A DNA stretch of 61,864 nt from JAVBOW01 sp031550125 (GCA_031550125.1 JAVBOW010000031.1:1-61864), one strand, 5' to 3'. Counted from the first letter of the stretch, positions 9,177 through 17,799 are shown. Program-made: numbers and translations. The notes: generated from the sequence alone by a model not told the origin.

Positions 9177-10406
9177 TTATTCGAACTCCGACTTGAGGAT
9201 CGATACCATCTCCCTGATGGTCTCCTCTTCCAGGTCGGTGCGTTTGGCTATCTGCTCCGCGCTTTGTTCCAGTACGCTCTTGGCGGTGTCGAAGCCCACT
9301 TTCTTGAGCTGGTCGATAATCCATTGGTCTATCTCGTCGGCGAACTCGTCCAGGTCCACGTCTTCCTCCTCCACTTCGCGGTAAACGTCTATGTCGTATC
9401 CGGTGAGCATGCTCGCCAGGCGTATGTTGAGTCCTCCCTTGCCTATGGCCAGCGACACTTCGCTGGGTTTGAGGTATATGGCCGCCGTCTTCTTCTCTTC
9501 GTCGAGGCTTATGGAGGATATTTTGGCGGGATTCAACGCGCGCTGGATGAGCAGTTGGGTGTTGTTCGTCCAGTTCACCACGTCTATATTTTCGTTCTTA
9601 AGTTCTTTTACCACCGCGTAGATGCGCGAACCTTTCATGCCCACGCATGCGCCTACCGGGTCTATGCGCTCATCGTACGATTCCACGGCCACCTTGGCCC
9701 TTTCGCCCGGTATGCGGACTATCTTTTTGATGGTGATCAATCCGTCGAATATCTCGGGGACCTCGAGTTCGAAAAGCCTTTCGAGGAATTCGGGGGCCGT
9801 GCGCGAGAGGATGATCACCGGCGAGTTGTTGCGCATCTCCACTTTGTAGACTATGGCGCGTATGGTGTCGCCTTTGCGGTAGAAGTCGCTGGGTATCTGT
9901 TCGCTTTTGGGCAAAATCAACTCGTTGTCGTCGTCGTCCAGGATCAGGACCTCTTTCTTCCATACCTGATACACCTCGCCTGTGATGATCTCGCCCACTT
10001 TCTCCTTGTATTTCTCGTAGAGGTTGGCCTTTTCGAGGTCCATTATGCGCGAGGCGAGGTTTTGCCTGAGCGACAGGACCGAGCGGCGGCCGAAGGACGA
10101 GAGTTTGATCTCGTCGGCAACCTCTTCGCCCACATCGTACGTCTCGTCTATCTTGCGCGCCTCGGAGAGCGATATCTGCTGGATGGGGTTCTCCACCTGG
10201 CCGTCTTCCACTATCACCCGGTTGCGCCATATTTCGAGGTCGCCTTTTTCGGCGTTTATTATTATGTCGAAATTCTCGTCGGTACCGTAGGTCTTTATCA
10301 GCAGGTGGCGGAAAACGTCCTCCAGCACGCCTATCATGGTGCTGCGGTCGATGTTCTTAAGCTCTTTGAACTCGGCAAAGTTGCTTATCAGATTCAGGTT
10401 GTCCAT
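9177..10406 (-). CDS. nusA: Transcription termination/antitermination factor NusA
   Basis: NusA (409 residues) binds RNA polymerase and modulates pausing, termination and antitermination. The N-terminal polymerase-binding domain (about 1-135) leads to an S1 domain and two KH domains (GACVGMKGSRIYAVVKEL; LAIGKGGLNIRLAS). The C-terminus is short and acidic without the long repeats of gamma-proteobacterial NusA, which is usual for Bacteroidetes. It lies 13 bases after rimP and upstream of infB, the standard order. Confidence 0.98.
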   Translation of the reverse strand: MDNLNLISNFAEFKELKNIDRSTMIGVLEDVFRHLLIKTYGTDENFDIIINAEKGDLEIWRNRVIVEDGQVENPIQQISLSEARKIDETYDVGEEVADEIKLSSFGRRSVLSLRQNLASRIMDLEKANLYEKYKEKVGEIITGEVYQVWKKEVLILDDDDNELILPKSEQIPSDFYRKGDTIRAIVYKVEMRNNSPVIILSRTAPEFLERLFELEVPEIFDGLITIKKIVRIPGERAKVAVESYDERIDPVGACVGMKGSRIYAVVKELKNENIDVVNWTNNTQLLIQRALNPAKISSISLDEEKKTAAIYLKPSEVSLAIGKGGLNIRLASMLTGYDIDVYREVEEEDVDLDEFADEIDQWIIDQLKKVGFDTAKSVLEQSAEQIAKRTDLEEETIREMVSILKSEFE

Positions 10407-10419
10407 ATATGAGTTTATA

Positions 10420-10887
10420 CTATTTGAAATCGAGGTATTCTTTGGTCGACTTCACCTCTTCCAGCGTGTATGTTGCGGTTGTGTCGACTGTCTTTTTCTT
10501 TTTCGTCCCCTCTACGGCCACGCGCTCGGGATATGTGACGGTTATGCTTTTGTCGTCCGCCGCGTCCAGACGGGCTATTATCTTCGCGCCGTTGCGCAAC
10601 ACCACCTCCACACTTTTGCCCAGCAGCTTTACGTACTGGCGCGGCAGTTTGAGCGGCCGGCCTATGCCCGCCGACGTTACCGTCAGCTCGAAATCCTCCT
10701 GTTCGCGATCCAGTACGGCCTCTATGGCGCGGCTCGCCTCTACGCAGGCGTCTATTCCCACATTGGCGTCGCCGTCCAGCACAACCTCTATCTCGTTGGC
10801 GGGAGAAACGGCAACCTCTACGAGGAACATATCCGTCCCCTCAAGGCAGGAGGCCACTGCCCCTTCTATTTTTTTTATATCTATCAT
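10420..10887 (-). CDS. rimP: Ribosome maturation factor RimP
   Basis: RimP (155 residues) assists maturation of the 30S subunit. The alpha/beta N-terminal domain carries the family segment V-V-L-D-G-D-A-N-V-G-I-D-A-C (about residues 35-48), and ITSAGIGRPLK-like text (here VTSAGIGRPLK) is the conserved D/S-P-G-L-x-R-P-L equivalent. The C-terminal SH3-like domain follows. It is the first gene of rimP-nusA-infB. Confidence 0.96.
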   Translation of the reverse strand: MIDIKKIEGAVASCLEGTDMFLVEVAVSPANEIEVVLDGDANVGIDACVEASRAIEAVLDREQEDFELTVTSAGIGRPLKLPRQYVKLLGKSVEVVLRNGAKIIARLDAADDKSITVTYPERVAVEGTKKKKTVDTTATYTLEEVKSTKEYLDFK

Positions 10888-10903
10888 GGTGATCTATACG
10901 AAA

Positions 10904-10926
10904 GTAGGGGACCTTCCGTCCCCTAC
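10904..10926 (-). promoter_or_regulatory. Leader hairpin upstream of rimP
   Basis: GTAGGGGAC (10904-10912) pairs perfectly with GTCCCCTAC (10918-10926), forming a 9-bp stem with a 5-base loop in the 5' leader, between the promoter box at 10952..10945 and the rimP ATG at 10887. It could affect rimP operon expression. No T tract follows it on the minus strand, so simple termination is unlikely. Confidence 0.45.
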
Positions 10927-10944
10927 ACCCCGTGTATTACGCCA

Positions 10945-10952
10945 CAAATATA
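10945..10952 (-). promoter_or_regulatory. -7 promoter box of rimP-nusA-infB
   Basis: TATATTTG on the minus strand matches the Bacteroidetes -7 consensus TAnnTTTG exactly. It lies 58 bases upstream of the rimP start in an AT-rich stretch. Confidence 0.7.
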
Positions 10953-11014
10953 GTTATTTCTGCGTAAAAAGCGCAATTTATGACGTATAATATTGCTTTT
11001 TTCAAACTGGACCC

Positions 11015-13018
11015 TCATTGGTCGTACTCGAACAGCGCCATGCGGCGCTCTGTCTCCCCCGACCTGTAGTCCCACACCGAGGCGTAGTCGGCCGGGTCTT
11101 CGCCCATGTCGCGCAGTTGCCTCAGGTAGTCGGCCACCGGTTTGGCTTCGGTTATGAATACGTCGCCCATGTCGTCCACGGCGTGGCTGTGACGCCGTCC
11201 GGGATCGTGTCCGAAACGCAGTATGCGCCGTCCTTCGGGGGTTATGCCTATGGTTGAGAGAGTCATGCTCTTGCCTATTCCCGGCAGGTTCATTACGCTG
11301 CGGTCGGTGGCGGCGAACGGCAGGTTGTTGCGTCTGAGGAACGCGGGTAGCGACCGGCCCATCGTTTCGGGGTTTGCGGCCAGCGCGGCGATCTCCGCCT
11401 GCATGCCGCCGTCGAGCGCCCCGAGGCGTTTCTCCTCCGCCATCTCCTGCAGCGAGCGGCAATTGGGGGTGAAGAGCGAGTAGTTCTCTGCGAACCCCTT
11501 GACCGAGAAGGTATAGTAGCATACCACGCCCGCCTTGTTGAGTTCGCGGCGCAGCCTGGCCGCGTGGCCCCTGCGCGAGGCGGCGACGGTAAAAACCATC
11601 TGGTTTGTTACCAGCCACCCGGCCGACTGCAGCATGCGGATGGCCCGCAACGCCTCCGGCGTCAGCTCCAGGGGGGACTGGAAATGGGTTTGTATGACGA
11701 ACTGGCTGATGCCGGCCTCGATGCCCCGCCGCCGGAAGCCGGCGAGTATTTCGGCCAACTCGTCGTCCACACGCATGGGAAGGTAGGCAGGGATTCGCGT
11801 GCCGAGCCTGACGCGGTCTATGGAACCGGCGCCCGCGCGGCGTTTGCGGACTGCCGTCCGCAGAACCGCGTCGAGTATATTGCGCAGTGTCTTGTTCTGG
11901 CTCATCAGCGCATCGCCGCCGGTAATCAGTATATCCCTCAACTCGGCGTCCCGCTCGAAATAGAGCATCAGCCTGCGCAGTTTGGACGCCCATTGCTCGT
12001 TGGGTTTGAGCGCGTCGAATTCGAAATTGAGTCTGCGTTGCTGGAAGCCGTACATGCGCTGGCAAGGGGCGCACAGCCCGCCGCAGGCGCGTCCCATGGA
12101 GTCGGGAATGAGGATGGCCACCTCGGGGTAGCGTCGGTGGACGTTGCCCCCTGGCGGGAGTATCCATCCGGCGGCGTTGGGCCGTCCCTCTTCTATCTGA
12201 TCCTCTTTTTCCCAGGCGCGGATGGATCCGTAGGTCTCCACCAATTCGTCTGAATAGATCACGTAGCTGCGTATGGCCTTGTCGTCGTAGCCTTTGCCCG
12301 TTATGTCCATCAGCGATGCGTAATACGGGGTGAGGAAGAACGGCATGCCTTTGCGGCGCGCCCTGGACATCCGTTCGAGCGTGTCCTCGTCGAGCGTCCC
12401 GCCCAGAAGCCTGTTAACCTCTCGTGGAGAGCGTGCGGCCATCGACAGGTGGAAGCGGAAGTCACTCCACCATTCGTCCGCCAGGGCGAGCTTTTCGCTG
12501 TGTGTGGCACCTGCCGGAAAGAAAAACTTCCGGTGTTCACCCGGTCGCCGCAGGTCTATGCGCTCTATGAGCGATTCGATTATGCGTTTGCGGTTGGACT
12601 GCATGGCCGCAGCCGTTTTCGCGTCGCTTGCGCATTGCCATCGCCTGGCGTAACCCTCCGCCCTGGCGTGCGACGGGGGCAAGTTGCAGTTGCCTGCTAT
12701 CGAGCGGAATAGCATATACATATCCAAAAGGAAATCTTCCGACGCCATACCTCCGTCCTCGCCCCTGAGGGCGCGGCGCAGGAGTCCGAAAGTGTCTACC
12801 GGGATCTCCCGCCCGGTGGAGATATCCTTTACTGTCTGTCCGTCGCCGTCGAGAAGCGCCGAAAAGTCGCTGCTGCCGTCCTCCCCGGCGAAACGTGCGG
12901 CTAGCATGTTCCTGAACAGTGGACCCGAAGCCGAAGCCAGGGCCATAGAAACTACGCCGGGAAAGTGTCTCCGGAATTTTGCAACGAGTTCTCCCGCGGT
13001 CAAATCCATCCAATCCAT
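11015..13018 (-). CDS. Lysine-2,3-aminomutase-like radical SAM/PLP protein (long form)
   Basis: A 667-residue member of the KamA family. CGGLCAPC (about residues 310-317) gives the CxxxCxxC ligands of the radical SAM 4Fe-4S cluster. LITGGDAL is the SAM-contacting GGD segment. LPGIGKS near the C-terminus resembles the PLP-lysine loop (PGGGGK) of lysine 2,3-aminomutase. It is about 250 residues longer than classical KamA, with an N-terminal extension of roughly 200 residues of unknown role and an extra C-terminal tail. The Cys motif lacks the usual CRHC wording. It is a monocistron between rimP and the PspC operon. The substrate amino acid is unknown; lysine, glutamate or another amine are all possible. 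Confidence 0.8.
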   Translation of the reverse strand: MDWMDLTAGELVAKFRRHFPGVVSMALASASGPLFRNMLAARFAGEDGSSDFSALLDGDGQTVKDISTGREIPVDTFGLLRRALRGEDGGMASEDFLLDMYMLFRSIAGNCNLPPSHARAEGYARRWQCASDAKTAAAMQSNRKRIIESLIERIDLRRPGEHRKFFFPAGATHSEKLALADEWWSDFRFHLSMAARSPREVNRLLGGTLDEDTLERMSRARRKGMPFFLTPYYASLMDITGKGYDDKAIRSYVIYSDELVETYGSIRAWEKEDQIEEGRPNAAGWILPPGGNVHRRYPEVAILIPDSMGRACGGLCAPCQRMYGFQQRRLNFEFDALKPNEQWASKLRRLMLYFERDAELRDILITGGDALMSQNKTLRNILDAVLRTAVRKRRAGAGSIDRVRLGTRIPAYLPMRVDDELAEILAGFRRRGIEAGISQFVIQTHFQSPLELTPEALRAIRMLQSAGWLVTNQMVFTVAASRRGHAARLRRELNKAGVVCYYTFSVKGFAENYSLFTPNCRSLQEMAEEKRLGALDGGMQAEIAALAANPETMGRSLPAFLRRNNLPFAATDRSVMNLPGIGKSMTLSTIGITPEGRRILRFGHDPGRRHSHAVDDMGDVFITEAKPVADYLRQLRDMGEDPADYASVWDYRSGETERRMALFEYDQ

Positions 13019-13076
13019 AACACTCGTTTAAGTCCTGTTTTGGCAAAATAGTTAAAATTACCCTGTTTTCCAAATA

Positions 13077-13109
13077 AAAAACGCCGGAAGCTGTCGTCCC
13101 GGCGTTTTT
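13077..13109 (-). terminator. Rho-independent terminator of the PspC operon
   Basis: AAAAACGCCGG (13077-13087) pairs with CCGGCGTTTTT (13099-13109) around an 11-base loop. On the minus strand it ends in a T tract and sits 108 bases after the last gene of the operon (stop at 13217). Confidence 0.8.
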
Positions 13110-13216
13110 CAGGCAGATATTTTGGTGGCGTCAAGATGCGCGACTTGTGCAGGGCCGACACATAATAGAGACCGGAACTCGCGCCGCATTGGCGCTTCAG
13201 GCTACATGAGTCCGCC
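13110..13216. other. Short untranslated stretch after the PspC operon
   Basis: Apart from the adjacent terminator I see no gene, promoter box or repeat in this 107-base stretch, which is the 3' untranslated part of the operon. Confidence 0.4.
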
Positions 13217-13579
13217 CTATTTCCTAAACGATAGCAGCATGGCCGCGCCTGCCGAGATGAGTATCACAGGGAGGATTATCTTGTTGAATGAGACCTCCAC
13301 GTTGCACAGTTCGCATACGAGGAATACGATCCCCACGCACGAAACTATTCCTCCGGCAGTCCAGCTGCGTTGCGATATCAGGAATCCGCCTATGGCTATC
13401 AGCAGCATCTGCCACGAGAAGATCACGTTGAACGCCTCCGGGCATATGACGCCCAGGTTGTATAACAGCCATATTATGCCCGAGGCCATCAACAGCGATC
13501 CTGCGTAGATGCTGCGCGCGGCGTCGCTCTTTCCCGCGTGTGCGGCGTTGCGCTGGTGTTTACGATCCAGTATTTCCAT
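13217..13579 (-). CDS. Four-helix LiaF-like (DUF5668-type) membrane protein
   Basis: A 120-residue protein with a short charged N-terminus (about 1-22) and four hydrophobic helices, ending LLSFRK. This resembles the transmembrane domain found in LiaF and DUF5668 proteins that accompany PspC/PadR genes. It begins 3 bases after the stop of the large PspC gene and is the last gene of the operon. A role in sensing envelope state is inferred from context only. Confidence 0.7.
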   Translation of the reverse strand: MEILDRKHQRNAAHAGKSDAARSIYAGSLLMASGIIWLLYNLGVICPEAFNVIFSWQMLLIAIGGFLISQRSWTAGGIVSCVGIVFLVCELCNVEVSFNKIILPVILISAGAAMLLSFRK

Positions 13580-13582
13580 AAT

Positions 13583-14749
13583 CTATTCGGGTTTTTCGGT
13601 GTTTACTAAAATTATTGTGTCGCCTGGTATGGCCTCGGCGGTTTCCGGGAGGGCGGCCGGCTCTCCGGAGGGCAGGGTGAGCGTAATCCCGTCGTGTGCG
13701 CTCTGTATGCCTTCGTTGATCTGTTCTATGTTCTTTATGGTTATCACGCCCCAGAATATGGCGGTTATGAGCCATATGCCGCCCATTATGGTGAATGTCT
13801 TTCCGCCGGGGCCGCCTTCGAAGATGAGTTTGAAGAGCAGCAGAGTGGCCATAACCACAGGGATTAGTACGAGAAGGACGGTTATCGCGGCATAGGCTTC
13901 GGGGGTGATTCCCGCCAGCCCGGGCATGAGTTCCGTAAGGGCTACGTTGTTCCAAAGATGTATCTTTTCGGCTGCGAAAAGCGCTATGGCTATCGAGAAT
14001 ATCAGCGCCAGGCACGCGGCCACCAGCGCCAATCCTATTACGGCCGCCACGGCTTTGATGAATACGAGTATCACGCGCCCGGCGAGAAGTACTATCTCCG
14101 CCCATACCGACGCCGAGCGCTGGACCTGCGGAGGCGTACCGCGTCCGGAAAATTCCTTGCGCATATCGTGGCGTATGGAGTCGGCCGTTATGCGTTCGCC
14201 TCTCATCTCGAGCCTTTGGCGGGGGGTGGAGGCGGGCGGCACTATGAACCACAGCAGAAAATAGAGCATGAAGACGACCGACAGGCTTACGCCAAAGAAG
14301 CTGCTGAGATATTCCTGATCGAAAGGCGCGGTAAGCACCAGCAGCATGAGCGGCAGGAACATCCCCAAGCGCACCCACACCGGATCTATGTCGAAAAATG
14401 TGGCTATGCCGTTGCACACCCCGCCCACCTTGGCCCCGTCGGGATTGCGGTACAGGCGGCGCGGGAAAGTCTCGGCCGGCGAAGGTACGCGATCGGCTGC
14501 ACCCTCGGGCAGGCCCATGGTCTCTATCAGCGCTTCGACGGCGGCCAGCGACACTATCGCCCCCGGATCCTGCCGCGAAAGGATTATCTCGGCTATGCGG
14601 GCCTCTATGTCTGACACTATCTCGTCGCCGTCGGGATCGTTCCTGTATGCCTCTTCCACTCCCGAAAGATAGCCCTTGAGTTTGCCGAAGGCGTCTTTGT
14701 CGAGCATGAAGGATATGCCTGCGATGCTCACTTTTTCTATCTCTTTCAT
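13583..14749 (-). CDS. PspC-domain membrane protein (large)
   Basis: A 388-residue inner-membrane protein. I start it at ATG 14749, which overlaps the PadR stop by ATGA; the open frame runs to 14794, but the extra residues have no counterpart in the paralogue. An N-terminal cytoplasmic domain (about 1-90, with SDIEARIAEI) is shared with the small PspC protein at 15072. A PspC domain follows (about 96-160, GGVCNGIATFFDIDPVWVR). Several further membrane helices occupy the C-terminal half. PspC proteins act in envelope-stress responses. The unit PspC-PadR-PspC suggests PadR-controlled expression. Confidence 0.88.
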   Translation of the reverse strand: MKEIEKVSIAGISFMLDKDAFGKLKGYLSGVEEAYRNDPDGDEIVSDIEARIAEIILSRQDPGAIVSLAAVEALIETMGLPEGAADRVPSPAETFPRRLYRNPDGAKVGGVCNGIATFFDIDPVWVRLGMFLPLMLLVLTAPFDQEYLSSFFGVSLSVVFMLYFLLWFIVPPASTPRQRLEMRGERITADSIRHDMRKEFSGRGTPPQVQRSASVWAEIVLLAGRVILVFIKAVAAVIGLALVAACLALIFSIAIALFAAEKIHLWNNVALTELMPGLAGITPEAYAAITVLLVLIPVVMATLLLFKLIFEGGPGGKTFTIMGGIWLITAIFWGVITIKNIEQINEGIQSAHDGITLTLPSGEPAALPETAEAIPGDTIILVNTEKPE

Positions 14750-15075
14750 TGTCCGAGGCGTATTTGGTTTATTTGCCCCACCAGCTCGTTCCATGCCTGG
14801 TCTATCTGGGCGAGGAATTTATGTCCCGCCTCGGTGAGGCTGTAATATTTGCGCGGGGGGCCTTGCGGCGACTCTTCCCAGCGGTAATTGAGCAGTCCCT
14901 GGTTTTTCTGGCGCATAAGGAGGGGATATAGCGTCCCTTCCACCACTATCATCTCGGCCGTTTTAAGCTCGGCGATGATCTGCGACGCGTAGGCGTCGGA
15001 GCGCGAAAGGATGGCCAGAATGCAATATTCGAGCGTACCCTTGCGCATTTGGGCTTTTATATTGTCTACATTCAT
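14746..15075 (-). CDS. PadR-family transcriptional regulator
   Basis: A 109-residue PadR winged-helix repressor. The start at ATG 15075 overlaps the preceding PspC stop by ATGA and gives the standard PadR opening MNVDNIKAQMRKGTLEYCIL. VEGTLYPLL is the recognition-helix region (family pattern S/P-x-G-T-L-Y-P-x-L), and PPRKYYSLTEAG is the wing. The short C-terminal dimerisation helix is usual for subfamily 2. It sits between two PspC genes and probably represses its own operon. A candidate operator lies at 15658-15676. Confidence 0.95.
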   Translation of the reverse strand: MNVDNIKAQMRKGTLEYCILAILSRSDAYASQIIAELKTAEMIVVEGTLYPLLMRQKNQGLLNYRWEESPQGPPRKYYSLTEAGHKFLAQIDQAWNELVGQINQIRLGQ

Positions 15076-15599
15076 CTCCAATCGTTTTTGCCGGTGCGGT
15101 ATGAATCGCGGTAATTGTCGTAAGGCTCTATTGGCACCGCCACCCACAGTATTATGTAAACCCACAGGCTCAGGCCGCCGAAGAATACGAGAATGACCGT
15201 GATGAGGCGTACCACCGATGCGTCCCAGTCCATATATTCGGCTATGCCTCCGCACAGCCCGCCTATGACCTTGTTGTTGCGCGAGCGGTAAAGCTTATCC
15301 CTTTTCGCCGGGGCTGACGCCGGGGGAGGACAGCTGCGCCTCTCTCCGAAACACTCGGCGCGGCCTATGATGGCGATGGCTTTGCGTACCATGGCTATGT
15401 TAACCACCTGTCCCGCCACGGTCATCTCGCCCCCGAGAATGTCGGCCACGCGCGCCTCGACGTCGTCCGTCACCTCGTCCCTCTCGTCCGACGGCAGGCG
15501 TCCGGCGATATCGTCGAGATACTCCCGGAGCAATTCGTAAGCGTCGTAGTCGATCGTGAAGGCTATCGACCCGATATTGACACCCATTGTCTGTTTCAT
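15072..15599 (-). CDS. PspC-domain membrane protein (small)
   Basis: A 175-residue protein and first gene of the operon. Residues 1-90 form a cytoplasmic domain (DDVEARVADILG) homologous by eye to the N-terminus of the larger PspC protein downstream. A linker (about 90-110) leads to a PspC domain (NKVIGGLCGGIAEYMDWDASVVR) with membrane helices, ending in a polar tail. Its stop overlaps the PadR start by 4 bases, indicating translational coupling. Such N-terminal domain plus PspC pairs next to PadR resemble HAAS/PadR modules. Confidence 0.9.
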   Translation of the reverse strand: MKQTMGVNIGSIAFTIDYDAYELLREYLDDIAGRLPSDERDEVTDDVEARVADILGGEMTVAGQVVNIAMVRKAIAIIGRAECFGERRSCPPPASAPAKRDKLYRSRNNKVIGGLCGGIAEYMDWDASVVRLITVILVFFGGLSLWVYIILWVAVPIEPYDNYRDSYRTGKNDWR

Positions 15600-15635
15600 G
15601 ATATGGTATTATTAATTTGTGAGTATTTTACAATG

Positions 15636-15643
15636 CAAATATA
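15636..15643 (-). promoter_or_regulatory. -7 promoter box of the PspC-PadR operon
   Basis: TATATTTG on the minus strand is an exact TAnnTTTG match 36 bases before the first gene. A TTG at 15667..15665 lies at the expected -33 distance (about 21 bases) and falls inside the inverted repeat at 15658-15676. Confidence 0.7.
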
Positions 15644-15657
15644 TGTGATTATTTTTA

Positions 15658-15676
15658 TACTTTGCAATACAAAGTA
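15658..15676. promoter_or_regulatory. Candidate PadR operator (inverted repeat)
   Basis: TACTTTG (15658-15664) and CAAAGTA (15670-15676) form a perfect 7-5-7 inverted repeat overlapping the -33 region of the PspC-PadR operon. The placement is what an autorepressor site would need; binding by PadR is inferred. Confidence 0.5.
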
Positions 15677-15953
15677 CTATTTTTTTTGATTTTTTTCTGA
15701 GGGACAGTCACTCCGACGGCCCTAAGTCCGTCTTAACTGCGGCAAACGATAATCTCTGTGAATAAAATTCGAGAGCGGCTCATAATCTGTCTATATTACC
15801 AAATGTCATTTTTTCAAATATTTAATGGCCAGTCTTTACGGCAAATGCACCGCTATGCCTCCAAAATTTTCCGCAAAAACCGGCTGACGAGATATATTAA
15901 ATAATTTCGCCGGGAAATTTAAACTGTTTCTCAGAGATTCGAACGGTTTTTCA
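15677..15953. other. AT-rich intergenic region
   Basis: About 280 bases between divergent genes. It is AT-rich compared with its neighbours and holds T-runs (15680-15697). I see no convincing gene; a short minus-strand frame reaching in from the DUF1761 gene is not supported by composition. Confidence 0.5.
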
Positions 15954-15961
15954 TACCTTTG
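15954..15961 (+). promoter_or_regulatory. -7 box very close to the DUF1761 start
   Basis: TACCTTTG matches TAnnTTTG exactly and ends only 7 bases before the ATG at 15969, so the transcript would have almost no leader. Confidence 0.6.
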
Positions 15962-15968
15962 TGAAATT

Positions 15969-16370
15969 ATGGACGGATTGGCGCATATAGTTGGAAATAT
16001 AAGTTGGATGTGGATGTCTCTGTCCATAATAGTGGCTTTTGGCGCCGGGGCCATGTGGTATTCCCTTGCGTTCTTCAAGATGTGGGCCAGGGTTTTCAAC
16101 GTCCATAAGTCGGCGCAGGAGCCGCTGCCGCTTATGCGCTCGCTCGTTCTGCAGTTCGTCTCCGGAATACTCCTCAGCCTGCTCTATTTCATCCTCGCCG
16201 GCATGTCGGTGAAGCTGGCCTGCCTGGCCGTGGCGGCGTTCGCCTCGCTGCAGATATGCAACCTTGCGTTTAAATACGGAGATACGAAGACGCTGTTGCA
16301 GGCGGTTGCGATAGAGGCCGGATACACCGTCGTGGCCGGAGCCGTCTATATTTCGTTTGCGCTGATATGA
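15969..16370 (+). CDS. DUF1761-type membrane protein
   Basis: A 133-residue integral membrane protein with four predicted helices. The N-terminal helix continues into G-A-M-W-Y-S-L-A-F-F-K-M-W, which resembles the W-Y-x-P-x-F-x-x-x-W segment of DUF1761 proteins. Function is unknown. The ATG lies 7 bases after a -7 box. The aminopeptidase gene follows after 34 bases and may be co-transcribed. Confidence 0.75.
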   Translation: MDGLAHIVGNISWMWMSLSIIVAFGAGAMWYSLAFFKMWARVFNVHKSAQEPLPLMRSLVLQFVSGILLSLLYFILAGMSVKLACLAVAAFASLQICNLAFKYGDTKTLLQAVAIEAGYTVVAGAVYISFALI

Positions 16371-16404
16371 TCCCGCATTCAAGATGCGGAAAAAATAATA
16401 TTAT

Positions 16405-17799
16405 ATGTTCCATAAAGATGTTTATGTCGCCCGTCGCGCCGAGTTGCGCGGCCGCGTCTCTTCGGGGGGACTTATCCTGCTTCCCGCCAACGGCGAGTCG
16501 CCCGCCAATTATCCCAACAACTGCTACCATTTTCGCCAGGACAGCACTTTCCTCTACTTCTTCGGGCTGCATAACCCGGGGTTGGCGGGCCTGATGGACG
16601 TCGATGCGGGTACGGAGGCGCTCTACGGCGACGACCTGACGATGGACGACATAATATGGACCGGCCCGCAGCCTACGATGAACGATCTGGCCGCCAGCGT
16701 GGGAGTGAGGGACGTCCACCCGCTATCGAAGCTCGCCGAACACGTTTCGGATGCCGTCCGCCGCGGACGCCGCGTGCATTTCCTGCCGCCCTACCGTCCG
16801 GCCAACGCACTGCTCGTAAGTTCGCTTACAGGAATAAAGAACAGCCGCATCGCCGAACACATATCCGTGGAGCTGGCCCTGGCGGTGGTGTCGCTGCGCG
16901 ATACGAAGAGCGACGAGGAGATAGACGAAATAGAGCGCGCCTGCGCCATAGGCTACAAAATGCACACTGCGGCAATGAGCATGTGTAAACCGGGCGTCGT
17001 CGAGCGCCGGATAGCCGGGACCATAGAGGGTATAGCGCTCTCCGAAGGGGGCGGGGTGTCTTTCACCTCTATAGTGTCGCAGAACGGCGAGACGCTCCAC
17101 AACCATTATTACGGGAACACCCTCCAGGAGGGACGCCTGTTGCTGGTGGACGCCGGGGCCGAGACTACGATGAATTATTGCAGCGACTTCACCCGTACAA
17201 TGCCGGTGGGCGGCCGCTTTACGCAGCAGCAGAAAGAGATATATAATATAGTGCTGGCCGCCAACGCCCGAGGCTTCGAGCTTTCGCGTCCCGGGGCGCT
17301 TTACCGCGACGTCCACCTGGCCGCCGCCCGCGTGATAACCGAAGGGTTGGCCGCGCTGGGCCTGATGAAGGGAGATGTGGAGGAATCGCTCGCCGCCGGG
17401 GCCTTTTCGCTCTTCATGCCTCACGGCCTGGGCCATATGATGGGACTCGACGTACACGACATGGAGGATATAGGCGAGAATTACGTGGGTTACGACCTCG
17501 AAACGGAGCGGAGCAAACAGTTGGGCGTATCGTCGCTTAGGATGGGACGCAGGCTGAAACCCGGTTTCGTTATGACGGTCGAACCCGGGATATATTTCAT
17601 CCCCGCCCTGATAGACAAATGGCGCAGGGAGGGTACTTGTAGGGAATTCATTAATTTCTCCGCCCTTGAGGCCTACCTGGGCTTCGGCGGCATACGCATA
17701 GAGGACGACATATTGATAACCCCAGGCGGCAACCGCATGCTGGGCGAAAAGCGCGTCCCTGCCACCGTTGAGCAGATAGAGGAGTTTATGAGGGGTTGA
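16405..17799 (+). CDS. pepP: Xaa-Pro aminopeptidase (M24B)
   Basis: A 464-residue dimetal aminopeptidase that removes N-terminal residues preceding proline. An N-terminal creatinase-like domain (about 1-170) is followed by the pita-bread catalytic domain. The five metal ligands are visible: Asp249 and Asp261 (VDAGAE...SDFTRT), His340 (MPHGLGH), Glu393 (TVEPGIYF) and Glu433 (IRIEDD). No signal peptide, so probably cytoplasmic. It is convergent with the GH92 gene. Confidence 0.95.
   Translation: MFHKDVYVARRAELRGRVSSGGLILLPANGESPANYPNNCYHFRQDSTFLYFFGLHNPGLAGLMDVDAGTEALYGDDLTMDDIIWTGPQPTMNDLAASVGVRDVHPLSKLAEHVSDAVRRGRRVHFLPPYRPANALLVSSLTGIKNSRIAEHISVELALAVVSLRDTKSDEEIDEIERACAIGYKMHTAAMSMCKPGVVERRIAGTIEGIALSEGGGVSFTSIVSQNGETLHNHYYGNTLQEGRLLLVDAGAETTMNYCSDFTRTMPVGGRFTQQQKEIYNIVLAANARGFELSRPGALYRDVHLAAARVITEGLAALGLMKGDVEESLAAGAFSLFMPHGLGHMMGLDVHDMEDIGENYVGYDLETERSKQLGVSSLRMGRRLKPGFVMTVEPGIYFIPALIDKWRREGTCREFINFSALEAYLGFGGIRIEDDILITPGGNRMLGEKRVPATVEQIEEFMRG

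Noticed and set aside
15836..16099. A minus-strand 87-codon frame next to DUF1761
   Set aside because: It overlaps the start and promoter of the better supported DUF1761 gene, and its sequence has no family features.
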